From assembly GCF_947497915.1 (NCBI RefSeq), contig NZ_CANMIJ010000002.1, positions 496,001 through 560,000 of the forward strand: a stretch of DNA of 64,000 nucleotides, read 5' to 3'. The number at the start of each line of letters is the position of its first letter. Position 1 is the stretch's first letter. A model generated the notes under the pieces. It worked only from the letters and a program-made list of their open reading frames with translations, ran no database searches and was not told where the DNA came from. Positions 46,631 through 55,053 of the stretch are shown here, piece by piece. Source of the stretch: an uncultured Erythrobacter sp. (GTDB lineage: Bacteria; Pseudomonadota; Alphaproteobacteria; Sphingomonadales; Sphingomonadaceae). Both the position numbers and the translations under genes were made by a program.

Positions 46631-47081
46631 ATTCCGTGATCAGGAGCAGCGCGATCTTGGCGCTATCAAACAGCACAAAACCCCATTCAACCGCCGCGCC
46701 GGAGATCGGGTTCCATAGGCCGTCATAACGGTTTGCCACCACTGTCAGCGTCCCTCGATCAAACCCATTGATCAAGGCGTCAGCCGCTTGCCGTGCGGCC
46801 TTATCGCCCAGCCACGCTTGTGACGGGTTCGAAATGTCATTCGCCATTGCGGCTGTCAGCTCGGCGATCGCCGAACGCGGGCTAGCCGAATCAGCGCTTG
46901 CATCGAGCAATTCCCAATTGAACCCGATGGCTTTGAAACCAAGCGCGCTGACGTATTGATCGGCGACAGAGGCGTGCAGGCCAACGCCGCCTTCTAGGGC
47001 GCCATATTCAAAGATGGTTTTCGCACCAGAATTTATGCGCGCAAGCCAGTCGGCTCTGAACTGGCTGAGCGGATCACCCAC
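46629..47081 (-). CDS. Hypothetical protein coupled to yggS
   Basis: A 150-aa soluble protein, with Trp in EWGFVLFDSA and WNPISGAAVEW and a helical middle. I do not recognise its family. The GTG at 47081 overlaps the end of yggS by 8 bp and has GGAG upstream, so translation is likely coupled. An upstream in-frame ATG at 47153 would overlap yggS by 80 bp. It ends inside the shared terminator. Confidence 0.68.
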   Translation of the reverse strand: MGDPLSQFRADWLARINSGAKTIFEYGALEGGVGLHASVADQYVSALGFKAIGFNWELLDASADSASPRSAIAELTAAMANDISNPSQAWLGDKAARQAADALINGFDRGTLTVVANRYDGLWNPISGAAVEWGFVLFDSAKIALLLITE

Positions 47082-47739
47082 CGCGCGCTCCGAACAAGGC
47101 TGTGCCCACGCGCACATGGGTCGCGCCAAGCTGGATGGCGGTTTCATAATCACCGCTCATGCCCATCGAGAGGCCGCGAACCCCGGTATCGGCCGCGAGC
47201 TTGGCAAGAAATGCAAAAAATGGCGCGGGCTCGATATCGGCAGGCGGCAGACACATCAGGCCCGCAATCGGAATTTCGGCATCGCGCACTTTGCCAAGGA
47301 ACTCTGGGAGCTCCTTGATCGGGCAGCCACCTTTTTGTTCTTCATCGCCGATATTGACCTGCACAAAGCACGGTACGCGTTTATCAGCTTTATCCATCGC
47401 CTTCGCCAACGCCTTTAGCAGGCTGGGCCGGTCGAGCGCATGGATATAATCGAACATCGCCACTGCTTCGTCGGCCTTGTTCGATTGCAATTGGCCAATC
47501 AGATGCAGCTCGGCATCCGCGTATTGCTCATGTAAAGCAGGCCATTTCTCCTGCGCTTCCTGAACACGGTTTTCGCCGAAAACGCGGTGTCCGGCCTCCA
47601 GCACAGGAGTGATTTTGTCAGCAGGATGGGTCTTGCTGACCGCGATAAGGGTGATGTCATCGACCTCGCGCCGCGCTGGTTTACAGATGCGCGCGATATT
47701 GGCGTTGACGACTTCGAGACGGGTGGCTGCACTTTCCAT
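47074..47739 (-). CDS. yggS: YggS/PLPBP-family pyridoxal 5'-phosphate homeostasis protein
   Basis: A 221-aa TIM-barrel PLP carrier of the alanine racemase fold III type. It has the PLP-lysine in LIAVSKTHPAD, FGENRVQEA, HLIGQLQSNK, VQVNIGDEEQKGG, GLMCLPP and the phosphate-binding SMGMSGDYETAI with GTALFG at the end. It buffers PLP and affects amino-acid and vitamin B6 balance. The start is an ATG near the divergent ThiE/TenI-like gene. Confidence 0.95.
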   Translation of the reverse strand: MESAATRLEVVNANIARICKPARREVDDITLIAVSKTHPADKITPVLEAGHRVFGENRVQEAQEKWPALHEQYADAELHLIGQLQSNKADEAVAMFDYIHALDRPSLLKALAKAMDKADKRVPCFVQVNIGDEEQKGGCPIKELPEFLGKVRDAEIPIAGLMCLPPADIEPAPFFAFLAKLAADTGVRGLSMGMSGDYETAIQLGATHVRVGTALFGARGG

Positions 47740-47761
47740 GGTCGCGCGCTATAGGGGGCAA

Positions 47762-48298
47762 GTGGCTCAAGACCAATCCCCCCCTTTCATCTGGCTGATT
47801 TCCGATGCGCGCAACGATGAAGCGCTGGAAAGTGCGCTAGGGCGTTTGCCGCGCGGATCGGGGTTTATTTATCGTCATTATCACCTTGAAGAATCCGAGC
47901 GGTATAAGCGTTACCTTGCACTTCGCCGGGTCGCCCGCGCCTGCGATCACACAATTGTTCTCGCCGATAGCGCTCTGACGGCGCGCGAATGGGGTGCAGA
48001 CGGCATCTACGGCCCGCCCCGCGCGCTTTGCCCAAGACGTGAGGGATTGCTGCACCTCGCGACCGCCCATACGATGCGCGAGGTTGCAGATGCAAACCGA
48101 TTTGGTTCAAATATGGTGTTGATTTCACCAATCTTCGCCACAAACTCGCACCCGAATGGCAAAGTGCTCGGCCCGGCGAAGTTCCGCTTGCTTGCGGCCC
48201 ACGCGAAAGCGCCCGTGATTGCATTAGGCGGCATGAATTCGCACCGCGCGCTTACGTTAGACTGGCCAAGATGGGCTGCAATTGACGGCCTGAGCTGA
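47762..48298 (+). CDS. Thiamine phosphate synthase (ThiE/TenI) family protein
   Basis: A 178-aa TIM-barrel protein. Recognisable parts are IWLISDAR at the start, ADGIYGP, LISPIFATNSHPNGKVLGP (the phosphate and pyrophosphate loop) and APVIALGGM near the end. It is shorter than full ThiE and does not sit with other thi genes, so it could be a TenI-like regulator or isomerase rather than the synthase. The start is probably the GTG at 47762 behind AGGGGG; an ATG at 47738 would overlap the start of yggS. Confidence 0.75.
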   Translation: MAQDQSPPFIWLISDARNDEALESALGRLPRGSGFIYRHYHLEESERYKRYLALRRVARACDHTIVLADSALTAREWGADGIYGPPRALCPRREGLLHLATAHTMREVADANRFGSNMVLISPIFATNSHPNGKVLGPAKFRLLAAHAKAPVIALGGMNSHRALTLDWPRWAAIDGLS

Positions 48299-48381
48299 TT
48301 CTCGTCCGCATTTCGCTTCGACGCTCTTCGCTTGACCCAGACTCGCCAAGGATTCATGGTGTGTTCCAGTAGGAGCAACCC

Positions 48382-50778
48382 ATGGCGAGCCGCGCTATCA
48401 ACACTCGAAAAACCACCGCAGATTGGCGCGCAGGATTGCGCCGGAGCTTCCGTCGCGCCGCGCAGATGACGGGCGCCGCCGTGCTGCTGGGCGTGATGGT
48501 TTTCCTCGCGCTTTCGCTGGCCAGTTACACGCAAACCGACCCTAGCCCGTCCACCGCCGCATCGGCTGATCAGGTGGGCAACTGGATGGGCCTCAACGGA
48601 GCGTGGCTGGCGGACAGGGTTTTGTTCGTATTCGGCCTTCCAGCCATCCTCCTGCTGCCTTTGCTCTACATTTCTGCCCGTAAGCTGTGGCGTGACGTTG
48701 AAAACGGCGATGAGCCGGAAACTACGCGGTGGTGGCTTCCCGTTTGCTTGCTGCTGATCGCGATGGCTCTGCTTTCAACCTTCCTGTCGCTATCCTTCGA
48801 TGCACCGGGCGGCACATTGCCCGCGCAAATGGGCGGCGTTTCGGGCTTGCTTGGCGCCTCTGCAATCGAAGCCATTGCCGCGCGCTTTGGCGAGGACGCA
48901 TCAGGCTGGATCACGCTGGGCGCATTGGTTGCCTGTCTCGCAGGCGGCGTGGCGCTCGTAACGCGCGTATTCGCAATCGATTGGCGCGCGCTGCTCACAC
49001 TGCCCGAATTCGTCGGTCAAAGCGCGATTGGCGGCGCGATCCTATCGCGTATCCCGTTCCTCAAGAAAGCCTCCGAACCGCGCCTCACCTATATTGATGA
49101 AGACGAGATCGAAGCGCCCGCCGCCAAAGCACGTCGGAAACCGAAGGTCGACGCACCAGACCGGCCAGAGCCCACTCCGCGCCGCGCGCCTGAAATCACC
49201 GACCCATCTGCCCCGCCCAAGAAAGCAGCGCCGGCCAAGCAAAATCAGCGCGATATGTTCGCGACATACAATTTGCCGAGCCTCGAATTGCTGGCCGAAC
49301 CGCCTGCCGATGAGGGGCCAAAACTCGATAAGCTGGCGCTGGAGCGTAATGCGCGGCTGCTGGAAAACGTGCTCGATGATTTCAACGTAAAAGGCGAAAT
49401 CACGGCCGTGCGCACCGGCCCTGTGGTCACCATGTACGAACTGGAACCTGCGCCGGGGATCAAAGCCAGCCGGGTTGTCGGCCTGGCCGAAGACATTGCG
49501 CGTAACATGTCCGCCATTTCTGCGCGTGTCTCTCCGATCCCGGGCAAGACCGTGATGGGTATCGAACTGCCCAATACAGACCGTCAAATGGTCATGCTCA
49601 AAGAGCTAGCCGCCTGCGCCGATTTCGCTGATAACAAAGGCAATTTGCCGATTATTCTGGGCAAGGATATCGCTGGCGAACCGATCATCGCCGATCTTGC
49701 CGCCATGCCTCACCTGCTGGTCGCAGGCACGACCGGTTCGGGTAAATCGGTTGGCCTGAACTGCATCCTGCTATCGCTGCTATACCGGTTCACGCCAGCG
49801 GAATGCCGTTTGATCCTGATCGATCCGAAAGTGCTTGAGCTGAAAAGCTACGACGATATCCCGCATCTGCTCTCACCCGTGGTGACAGAGCCGCACAAAT
49901 CCGTGCGCGCGCTCAAATGGGCGGTTGAGGAGATGGAGCGCCGTTACCGCATGATGAGCTCGATCAATTCGCGCAACATCCACTCTTTCAACGACAAGGT
50001 TCGCACCGCCGCCGCCAAGGGCAAGCCACTGGGCCGCCGGGTGCAGACAGGGTTCGACCCGGACAGCGGTGAACAGCTGTATGAAGAAGAGCAGCTCGAT
50101 TACGAACCATTGCCGCAAATCGTTCTGATCGTTGATGAACTTGCCGATTTGATGGTGACCATTGGCAAAGAAATCGAAGTTCTGATCCAGCGCCTGAGCC
50201 AGAAATCTCGGGCGGCGGGCATCCATCTGATCATGGCGACGCAGCGCCCTTCGGTGGATGTCATCACCGGCGTAATCAAAGCAAACCTTCCAACCCGGAT
50301 CAGCTTTAAAGTCACCAGCCGCATCGACAGCCGCACCATTCTGGGCGAGCAAGGCGCAGAGCAGCTTCTGGGCAAAGGTGATATGCTGTATAAGCCGAAC
50401 ACGGGCGCGATGGTGCGTGTGCACGGGCCATTTGTCAGCGACGAAGAAGTTGAAGCGGTTGCCGATTTCTGGCGCGCGCAAGGTTCGCCCGAATATGTCG
50501 AGGCCGTCACCGAAGAGCCTGCCGATGGCGGCGGGCTGACTTTTGAGGATGACCTGACCGCATCCGACAACCCCGATGAACGCAAATACCGTCAGGCATG
50601 CCAGATCGTGATTGAGAACCAAAAGGCATCCGGTTCGTGGCTGCAGCGCCAGATGGGCGTCGGCTACAACACCGCCGCTAAATGGATTGAGCGGATGGAA
50701 AGCGAAGGTCTGGTCGGCCCGGCAAACCACGTTGGCCGACGTGAAATTTTCCGCGATCAGGACGGAAACCCGATTTAG
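48382..50778 (+). CDS. ftsK: DNA translocase FtsK/SpoIIIE
   Basis: Septum-located DNA pump that clears chromosome termini at division and activates XerCD. The 798-aa protein has an N-terminal domain with about four helices (residues 35-215) and a short Pro-rich linker (about 235-285). The alpha/beta motor has Walker A AGTTGSGKSVGLN near 449, Walker B LIVDELADLM and ATQRPSVDVITG. The C-terminal gamma winged helix (ASGSWLQRQMGVGYNTAAKW), which reads KOPS sites, is present. The start has AGGAG. The 155-bp gap downstream precedes the barrel gene. Confidence 0.96.
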   Translation: MASRAINTRKTTADWRAGLRRSFRRAAQMTGAAVLLGVMVFLALSLASYTQTDPSPSTAASADQVGNWMGLNGAWLADRVLFVFGLPAILLLPLLYISARKLWRDVENGDEPETTRWWLPVCLLLIAMALLSTFLSLSFDAPGGTLPAQMGGVSGLLGASAIEAIAARFGEDASGWITLGALVACLAGGVALVTRVFAIDWRALLTLPEFVGQSAIGGAILSRIPFLKKASEPRLTYIDEDEIEAPAAKARRKPKVDAPDRPEPTPRRAPEITDPSAPPKKAAPAKQNQRDMFATYNLPSLELLAEPPADEGPKLDKLALERNARLLENVLDDFNVKGEITAVRTGPVVTMYELEPAPGIKASRVVGLAEDIARNMSAISARVSPIPGKTVMGIELPNTDRQMVMLKELAACADFADNKGNLPIILGKDIAGEPIIADLAAMPHLLVAGTTGSGKSVGLNCILLSLLYRFTPAECRLILIDPKVLELKSYDDIPHLLSPVVTEPHKSVRALKWAVEEMERRYRMMSSINSRNIHSFNDKVRTAAAKGKPLGRRVQTGFDPDSGEQLYEEEQLDYEPLPQIVLIVDELADLMVTIGKEIEVLIQRLSQKSRAAGIHLIMATQRPSVDVITGVIKANLPTRISFKVTSRIDSRTILGEQGAEQLLGKGDMLYKPNTGAMVRVHGPFVSDEEVEAVADFWRAQGSPEYVEAVTEEPADGGGLTFEDDLTASDNPDERKYRQACQIVIENQKASGSWLQRQMGVGYNTAAKWIERMESEGLVGPANHVGRREIFRDQDGNPI

Positions 50779-50916
50779 GGCACGCCGCCGCCAATTCAGG
50801 CTTCACATTTTAGTTAACCGCAAACTGGCTGATTTCAGCTCGCGCGCGCCCTATGCTCAGACACCTACATAATTTTCGTGGTTTATGTTCAGGGTTAGCA
50901 ATTTGTAAACGGCCTC

Positions 50917-50932
50917 TGCGTAATACTACGCA
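50917..50932. promoter_or_regulatory. Inverted repeat abutting the start of the barrel gene
   Basis: TGCGTA-ATAC-TACGCA is a perfect 6-bp inverted repeat that ends two bases before the ATG at 50934, where a ribosome site would normally lie; no Shine-Dalgarno is visible. It may be a repressor site or an RNA hairpin limiting translation. Confidence 0.35.
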
Positions 50933-50933
50933 T

Positions 50934-51869
50934 ATGACAAATCGACCCATCCTTACCCGCGCTTGCGCAGTGGTGGCTGGCCTTATCGGCTTTGTATGCG
51001 CTGCGATCATTCCCACCCCTGCCATCGCGCAGGAAAAGGAAGACTGGACGCTGAATCCCGACGCGCGCATCGAATTCTCATTCATCAGCGCCGAAAGCAC
51101 GACGCGGGACGAGCAATTGGTCGTCGATGGCGACGCCTTCACCCTGCGCGCGCAAGTTGGCGCGAATTTCGAAGACGACGACACCCGTTTCCGGATCGAA
51201 GCAGACCGGATCGAAGTTTTCCGCCTGGGCGACGGGCGTAGCGACACCGCACGTGACCGCTTCACTGCTCGCGTTCAACAGGATTTGAGCAAAAAGTGGG
51301 AGATCGAAGCCCGCGCCCGTCATTACGATGACTTTGTGACTGCTGAATCGGGCAACACCGACGAAATACAGGGCTCGGTCGCTGTGACTTACGAGCCTCA
51401 GCGCAAAAACCGTTTCCGGCTGCGCGGCACATGGCGCGATCGCAGCTATGACAACGGAGCGGCAGATGAGACCAACGGCGAAGGCCCGCGCGTTGACGCG
51501 CAATATCGCCACCGCTTTGGCCGGTACCATTATCTCACATTCGATCTGCGCGCAGAATCGATCGAGTCAGACGATCCTCAGCGAGGATACAATCGCCAAT
51601 CGGCCCGTGTGTCTTACACAAAGCCGATCACACCGGATCTTCGCATTCGCCCGGCGCTCGAATTTCTGAACACCGAATTTGACGGACGCCTCACTGATAT
51701 CGGTGCCCAGCGCAACGATCAGTTGGTCGTACCCGAGGTTGAAGTGCTTTGGTGGCCCGACAAGTGGCGCGTCGAAGCAGAAGCCAAATACATCTTTTCA
51801 AACAGCAACGAACCTGTGCGCGAACGCGAAGGGTATCGGCTGAGTCTTTCGGTTGGGTATGTATTCTGA
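50934..51869 (+). CDS. Putative outer-membrane beta-barrel protein
   Basis: A 311-aa protein. A signal peptide ends at AIAQ. The mature part is a run of alternating polar/hydrophobic strands separated by short acidic turns (RFRLRGTWRDRSYD, YHYLTFDLRAESIESD, WRVEAEAKYIFSNSN), and ends in GYVF with the terminal Phe typical of barrel proteins. I recognise no specific family. Its end overlaps the start of the 7TM gene by 11 bp, so it leads a coupled three-gene set. Confidence 0.75.
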   Translation: MTNRPILTRACAVVAGLIGFVCAAIIPTPAIAQEKEDWTLNPDARIEFSFISAESTTRDEQLVVDGDAFTLRAQVGANFEDDDTRFRIEADRIEVFRLGDGRSDTARDRFTARVQQDLSKKWEIEARARHYDDFVTAESGNTDEIQGSVAVTYEPQRKNRFRLRGTWRDRSYDNGAADETNGEGPRVDAQYRHRFGRYHYLTFDLRAESIESDDPQRGYNRQSARVSYTKPITPDLRIRPALEFLNTEFDGRLTDIGAQRNDQLVVPEVEVLWWPDKWRVEAEAKYIFSNSNEPVREREGYRLSLSVGYVF

Positions 51870-52953
51870 TCTGATCAATCAATTCAGGCGGATACGAGAG
51901 CGCGCGACCCCCCAGGTCAAGCGCCCTTTCTATATCGGCCTTGGCGTGGGCTTTGCCCTCGCAGTGCTGGTTGCACTGGGCCTCGCGAATACCGAGACCT
52001 TCTTTGCTATGCCTTCTTCATTCGATGGCAAGGCAACGTCGGACGTTGTCTGGGGACTGAAACCGTCGAACCTGCTCATGGTGCTGCCATTGGGCGCGTT
52101 CCTGGTGGTGCTGGCCCGTAGCTTTGTCGGTCTGAAAGCGTTCGGACTGTTTACGCCGATGCTGATCGCGCTTGCCTTCCTTCAGATTGGCCCGATTATG
52201 GGGCCGGTCGTGCTTGGCTCTTCAGTGCTTGCCGGCATGTTGATGACGCCGCACTTGCTGAAATTGCGGATGACCCGCGTTGGCTTTCTGGGCGTGCTTA
52301 TTGCGTCCATCGTGCTCGTTCTTGTCGCGCTTCAGATGATCCTTGATACGGAACTTCAGGTTGACGCATTCCCCGTAATCGTTTGCGCGCTCGTCGTCGA
52401 ACGTTGGTGGCGGCAATGGGAAAAAGACGGCGCAAAAGAGGCTGCGATGCAGGCCTTTAACACCTTTATGATCTCGCTGGTTATCCAGTTTGTGATGGTG
52501 TCGCACATCGCTCTGATGCTGATCGAATGGTCGCCGCTTTTGATGCCAGCTTTCACCGCCGTCGCAATTGCTATCCTTGGCCGTTATCGCGGTCTGCGCC
52601 TGACAGAGATCAAACGTTTCGCGCCTATCTGGCTTGAGCGCAGGCGCGCCGCACGCGAGCTCGATGAGCAACTGCCCGACGGCATTGACGAAGACCGCCG
52701 GGTTGGCGCGCCCGACACGCGAAAATCGCAGACCGACGATGAAATGCCCGAGCCCAGTTTGGGTCTGCCGGATCATATACCGATTGACGCACTTGAACGA
52801 GGACCCCCTCATGAACGAGATCTAGCCGGGATCGCGCCCGGCAGTGACACCATTCAGCCCAATAGCGGGTCGCAATTTGCGGCTCGCTTTGGCGCATCTA
52901 GCAAACCCCCAACGAATAAGACGTGGGTGATCGGATCTGCAGAAGATGTTTGA
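51859..52953 (+). CDS. 7TM protein related to the inactive-transglutaminase/7TM (UUP1) family
   Basis: A 364-aa inner-membrane protein. The helix near residues 24-44 is followed by a short loop and then a bundle matching the C-terminal 7TM part of the UUP1 family, including GLKPSNLLMVLPLGAFLVV, GLKAFGLFTPMLIALAFLQI and RGLRLTEIKRF. The inactive transglutaminase domain that normally sits between the first helix and the bundle in longer homologues is missing. A hydrophilic tail of about 110 residues follows. In other bacteria such proteins lie beside RimK-like ligases, as here (8-bp overlap with 52946). Confidence 0.78.
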   Translation: MYSDLINQFRRIRERATPQVKRPFYIGLGVGFALAVLVALGLANTETFFAMPSSFDGKATSDVVWGLKPSNLLMVLPLGAFLVVLARSFVGLKAFGLFTPMLIALAFLQIGPIMGPVVLGSSVLAGMLMTPHLLKLRMTRVGFLGVLIASIVLVLVALQMILDTELQVDAFPVIVCALVVERWWRQWEKDGAKEAAMQAFNTFMISLVIQFVMVSHIALMLIEWSPLLMPAFTAVAIAILGRYRGLRLTEIKRFAPIWLERRRAARELDEQLPDGIDEDRRVGAPDTRKSQTDDEMPEPSLGLPDHIPIDALERGPPHERDLAGIAPGSDTIQPNSGSQFAARFGASSKPPTNKTWVIGSAEDV

Positions 52954-53890
52954 GGCTCTGACCAAATTTTGGCGCAGCGACGATGTGAAACCGGTCCAAC
53001 ACGGGTTTGAAGACCTGCCGCTTGTGCCGATTGAGGAAATCCTCGGCATCAATATGCGCAACGCGCTGATCGCGAAATATAATCCGCGCATCGCTATCGA
53101 ACGCGCGCGCGACAAGGTTGCGGCCAAAGTCGCTCTTGAGGCACAGGGCATTGCCTGCACAGGCACCGTCGCTGTGATCGACGACCACCAGAAATTGAAC
53201 GCATTCAAGCCGACGCGCGACATGCCGGATTCTTGGGCGATTAAGCCAGCGCGCGGGTCGCAAGGCGACGGCATTTTGCTGGCCGTGCGACGTGAAGGCG
53301 ATGTTTGGTACAAAGGGTCAGGCACACCGCTGACCGAGACCGACGTGATGCACCACATTCAAAAGGTCGTGGATGGCGGCTTTTCCGGCGACACGGCAAG
53401 TGAGGACGCGGCTTTGATTGAGCCGTTGATCATCGCTGACCCGTCGCTGGCCGATCTGGTGCCTGAGGGTCTGCCCGATTTGCGCGTTATTTGTCTGCAT
53501 GACGAGCCACTGATGGCGATGCTGCGTCTGCCAACCAACGCCTCTGACGGCAAGGCCAACCTTCACCAACGCGCAATCGGGGCGGGTGTCGATCTTGTCA
53601 CAGGCCGGATTACCCGCGCGCTAGTTCGCGGCGAGTCGATCACGCACCATCCCGATACCGGAACCAAACTGATCGGTTACCAGGTGCCTGGCTGGGACCG
53701 CGTGCTAGAACTGGCTAGCAAATGCGGCCCCGCCATCGGGCTGGGTTACAGCGGGTCAGACATTGTGCTCGACAAGAATGACGGCCCGCTGATTATCGAA
53801 GTGAACGCCCACCCCGGCATTGAAATCCAGAACATTTGCCAACTGGGTCTGAAAGCGCAGATGGCAGCCGTCGGTGAGGACTTTAAGTAG
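52946..53890 (+). CDS. ATP-grasp alpha-L-glutamate ligase-like (RimK-related) protein
   Basis: A 314-aa cytoplasmic ATP-grasp enzyme. The N-terminal ILGINMRNALIAKYNPR is typical of the RimK-related ligase group found with 7TM proteins. The ATP-grasp core has the Lys in WAIKPARGSQGDGILL, a central LIEPLI strand, and the metal-binding SDIVLDKNDGPLIIEVNAHPG. Enzymes of this fold join an amino acid (often Glu) to a carboxylate using ATP; the substrate here is unknown. It is coupled to the 7TM gene and converges on pstS with a 10-bp gap. Confidence 0.88.
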   Translation: MFEALTKFWRSDDVKPVQHGFEDLPLVPIEEILGINMRNALIAKYNPRIAIERARDKVAAKVALEAQGIACTGTVAVIDDHQKLNAFKPTRDMPDSWAIKPARGSQGDGILLAVRREGDVWYKGSGTPLTETDVMHHIQKVVDGGFSGDTASEDAALIEPLIIADPSLADLVPEGLPDLRVICLHDEPLMAMLRLPTNASDGKANLHQRAIGAGVDLVTGRITRALVRGESITHHPDTGTKLIGYQVPGWDRVLELASKCGPAIGLGYSGSDIVLDKNDGPLIIEVNAHPGIEIQNICQLGLKAQMAAVGEDFK

Positions 53891-53900
53891 CCGGGCTGGC

Positions 53901-54968
53901 TTATTCTGCTTCAGCGACAGGTTCGCCGCCCAGATCAGCCGCCGTCAACACGATCTTCTCGTTCACACGGCGAATGTTCAGCGCTTTCTCTTCGTCAGGC
54001 GAAGAGACAAGGCCGATACTGGCAAGCGGACCATCGGCGTCCCAGTTCTTGATCCATTCCTGAAGGTACAGATCAAGGCCCGGAATGGCGCGCATATGCG
54101 CTTTCTTCACATAGACATAAAGCGGGCGGGCGCCGGGATATGAGAAGTTCGAGATATTCTCGTAAGTCGGATCAACGCCGTTAATCGGCAGGCCTTGAAC
54201 CTTGTCCGCATTTTCATCGAGATAGGAAAATCCGAACACGCCAACCGAGCGCGGATTGCCTTCGATCTTCTGAACGATCAAATTGTCTTGCTCACCCTGA
54301 TCAACATAAGCGCCATCGGGCCGCACTTCGGTGCAAACCGCCTGATGCCGGTCCTTGTCGCTTTCTTTGAGAGCTTTCATTTCTGGGTTGCTGTCACAAC
54401 CAGCCTCAAGAACTAGTTCTTTCAGCGCGTCGCGCGTACCCGAAGTGCTTGGCGGGCCGTAAACGAGAATTGGCTCATCCGGCAGCGACGGGTCAACGTC
54501 TGCCCATGTCTTGGCGGTTTGCTCACCGCCATAAGGGTTGGCAGCCAGCGCTTCGTATACAATGCGCGGTGATAGGTTGAGCTGGATACCGTCTTTGGCC
54601 GAAGCAAAGGCGATACCATCAAGTCCAACTTGCAGTTCGATGACTTCTTTGACGCCATTTTCCTGACACCGCTCAAATTCGGACACTTTCATCCGGCGCG
54701 AAGCGTTGACCATATCGGGCGAATCTGGACCTTCTTTGGTGCAGAACAACTGAATACCGCCACCTGTGCCGGTCGACTCGATCAATGGCGATTTAAAGCC
54801 AGGGTTCGAACGCGTGAAGCTTTCAGCGACATTTTTGGCAAACGGGAAAACCGTTGATGAGCCAACAGCTCGAATGGAGTCGCGTGATCCGCCTCCACCT
54901 GCACTGTCACAAGCGACGAGTGAGATTGAAGCCATCAAAGCGAATGCAAGTGTTTTGGTCGGTTTCAT
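53901..54968 (-). CDS. pstS: Phosphate-binding lipoprotein PstS
   Basis: A 355-aa periplasmic phosphate-binding protein with lipobox SLVAC (Cys near residue 19). The mature protein opens with IRAVGSSTVFPFAKNVAESF, the phosphate-loop signature, and has TGTGGGIQLFC, VYGPPSTSGTRDAL and a C-terminal lobe. The ATG at 54968 has GAAGGA eight bases upstream; longer frames to 55241 would run into the porin gene. A Pho box lies at 55017-55034. The PstC, PstA and PstB partners are not in the window. With the upstream porin it forms a phosphate-scavenging pair. Confidence 0.93.
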   Translation of the reverse strand: MKPTKTLAFALMASISLVACDSAGGGGSRDSIRAVGSSTVFPFAKNVAESFTRSNPGFKSPLIESTGTGGGIQLFCTKEGPDSPDMVNASRRMKVSEFERCQENGVKEVIELQVGLDGIAFASAKDGIQLNLSPRIVYEALAANPYGGEQTAKTWADVDPSLPDEPILVYGPPSTSGTRDALKELVLEAGCDSNPEMKALKESDKDRHQAVCTEVRPDGAYVDQGEQDNLIVQKIEGNPRSVGVFGFSYLDENADKVQGLPINGVDPTYENISNFSYPGARPLYVYVKKAHMRAIPGLDLYLQEWIKNWDADGPLASIGLVSSPDEEKALNIRRVNEKIVLTAADLGGEPVAEAE

Positions 54969-55016
54969 GAAATTCATCCTTCGGCAAAGATACAAATTGG
55001 CAGTTACGCTGTTCGT

Positions 55017-55034
55017 GTGACGGTGCTGTGACTT
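55017..55034 (-). promoter_or_regulatory. Pho box upstream of pstS
   Basis: Minus strand AAGTCAC-AGCA-CCGTCAC: two GTCAC-ending 7-mers exactly 11 bp apart, the layout bound by phosphorylated PhoB. It lies 49 bp upstream of the pstS ATG, in the 85-bp gap after the porin gene, so pstS has its own phosphate-starvation promoter. A possible -10 (GTAACT) follows about 10 bp on. Confidence 0.75.
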
Positions 55035-55053
55035 GGGCTGGTTGCGCGGCGAA

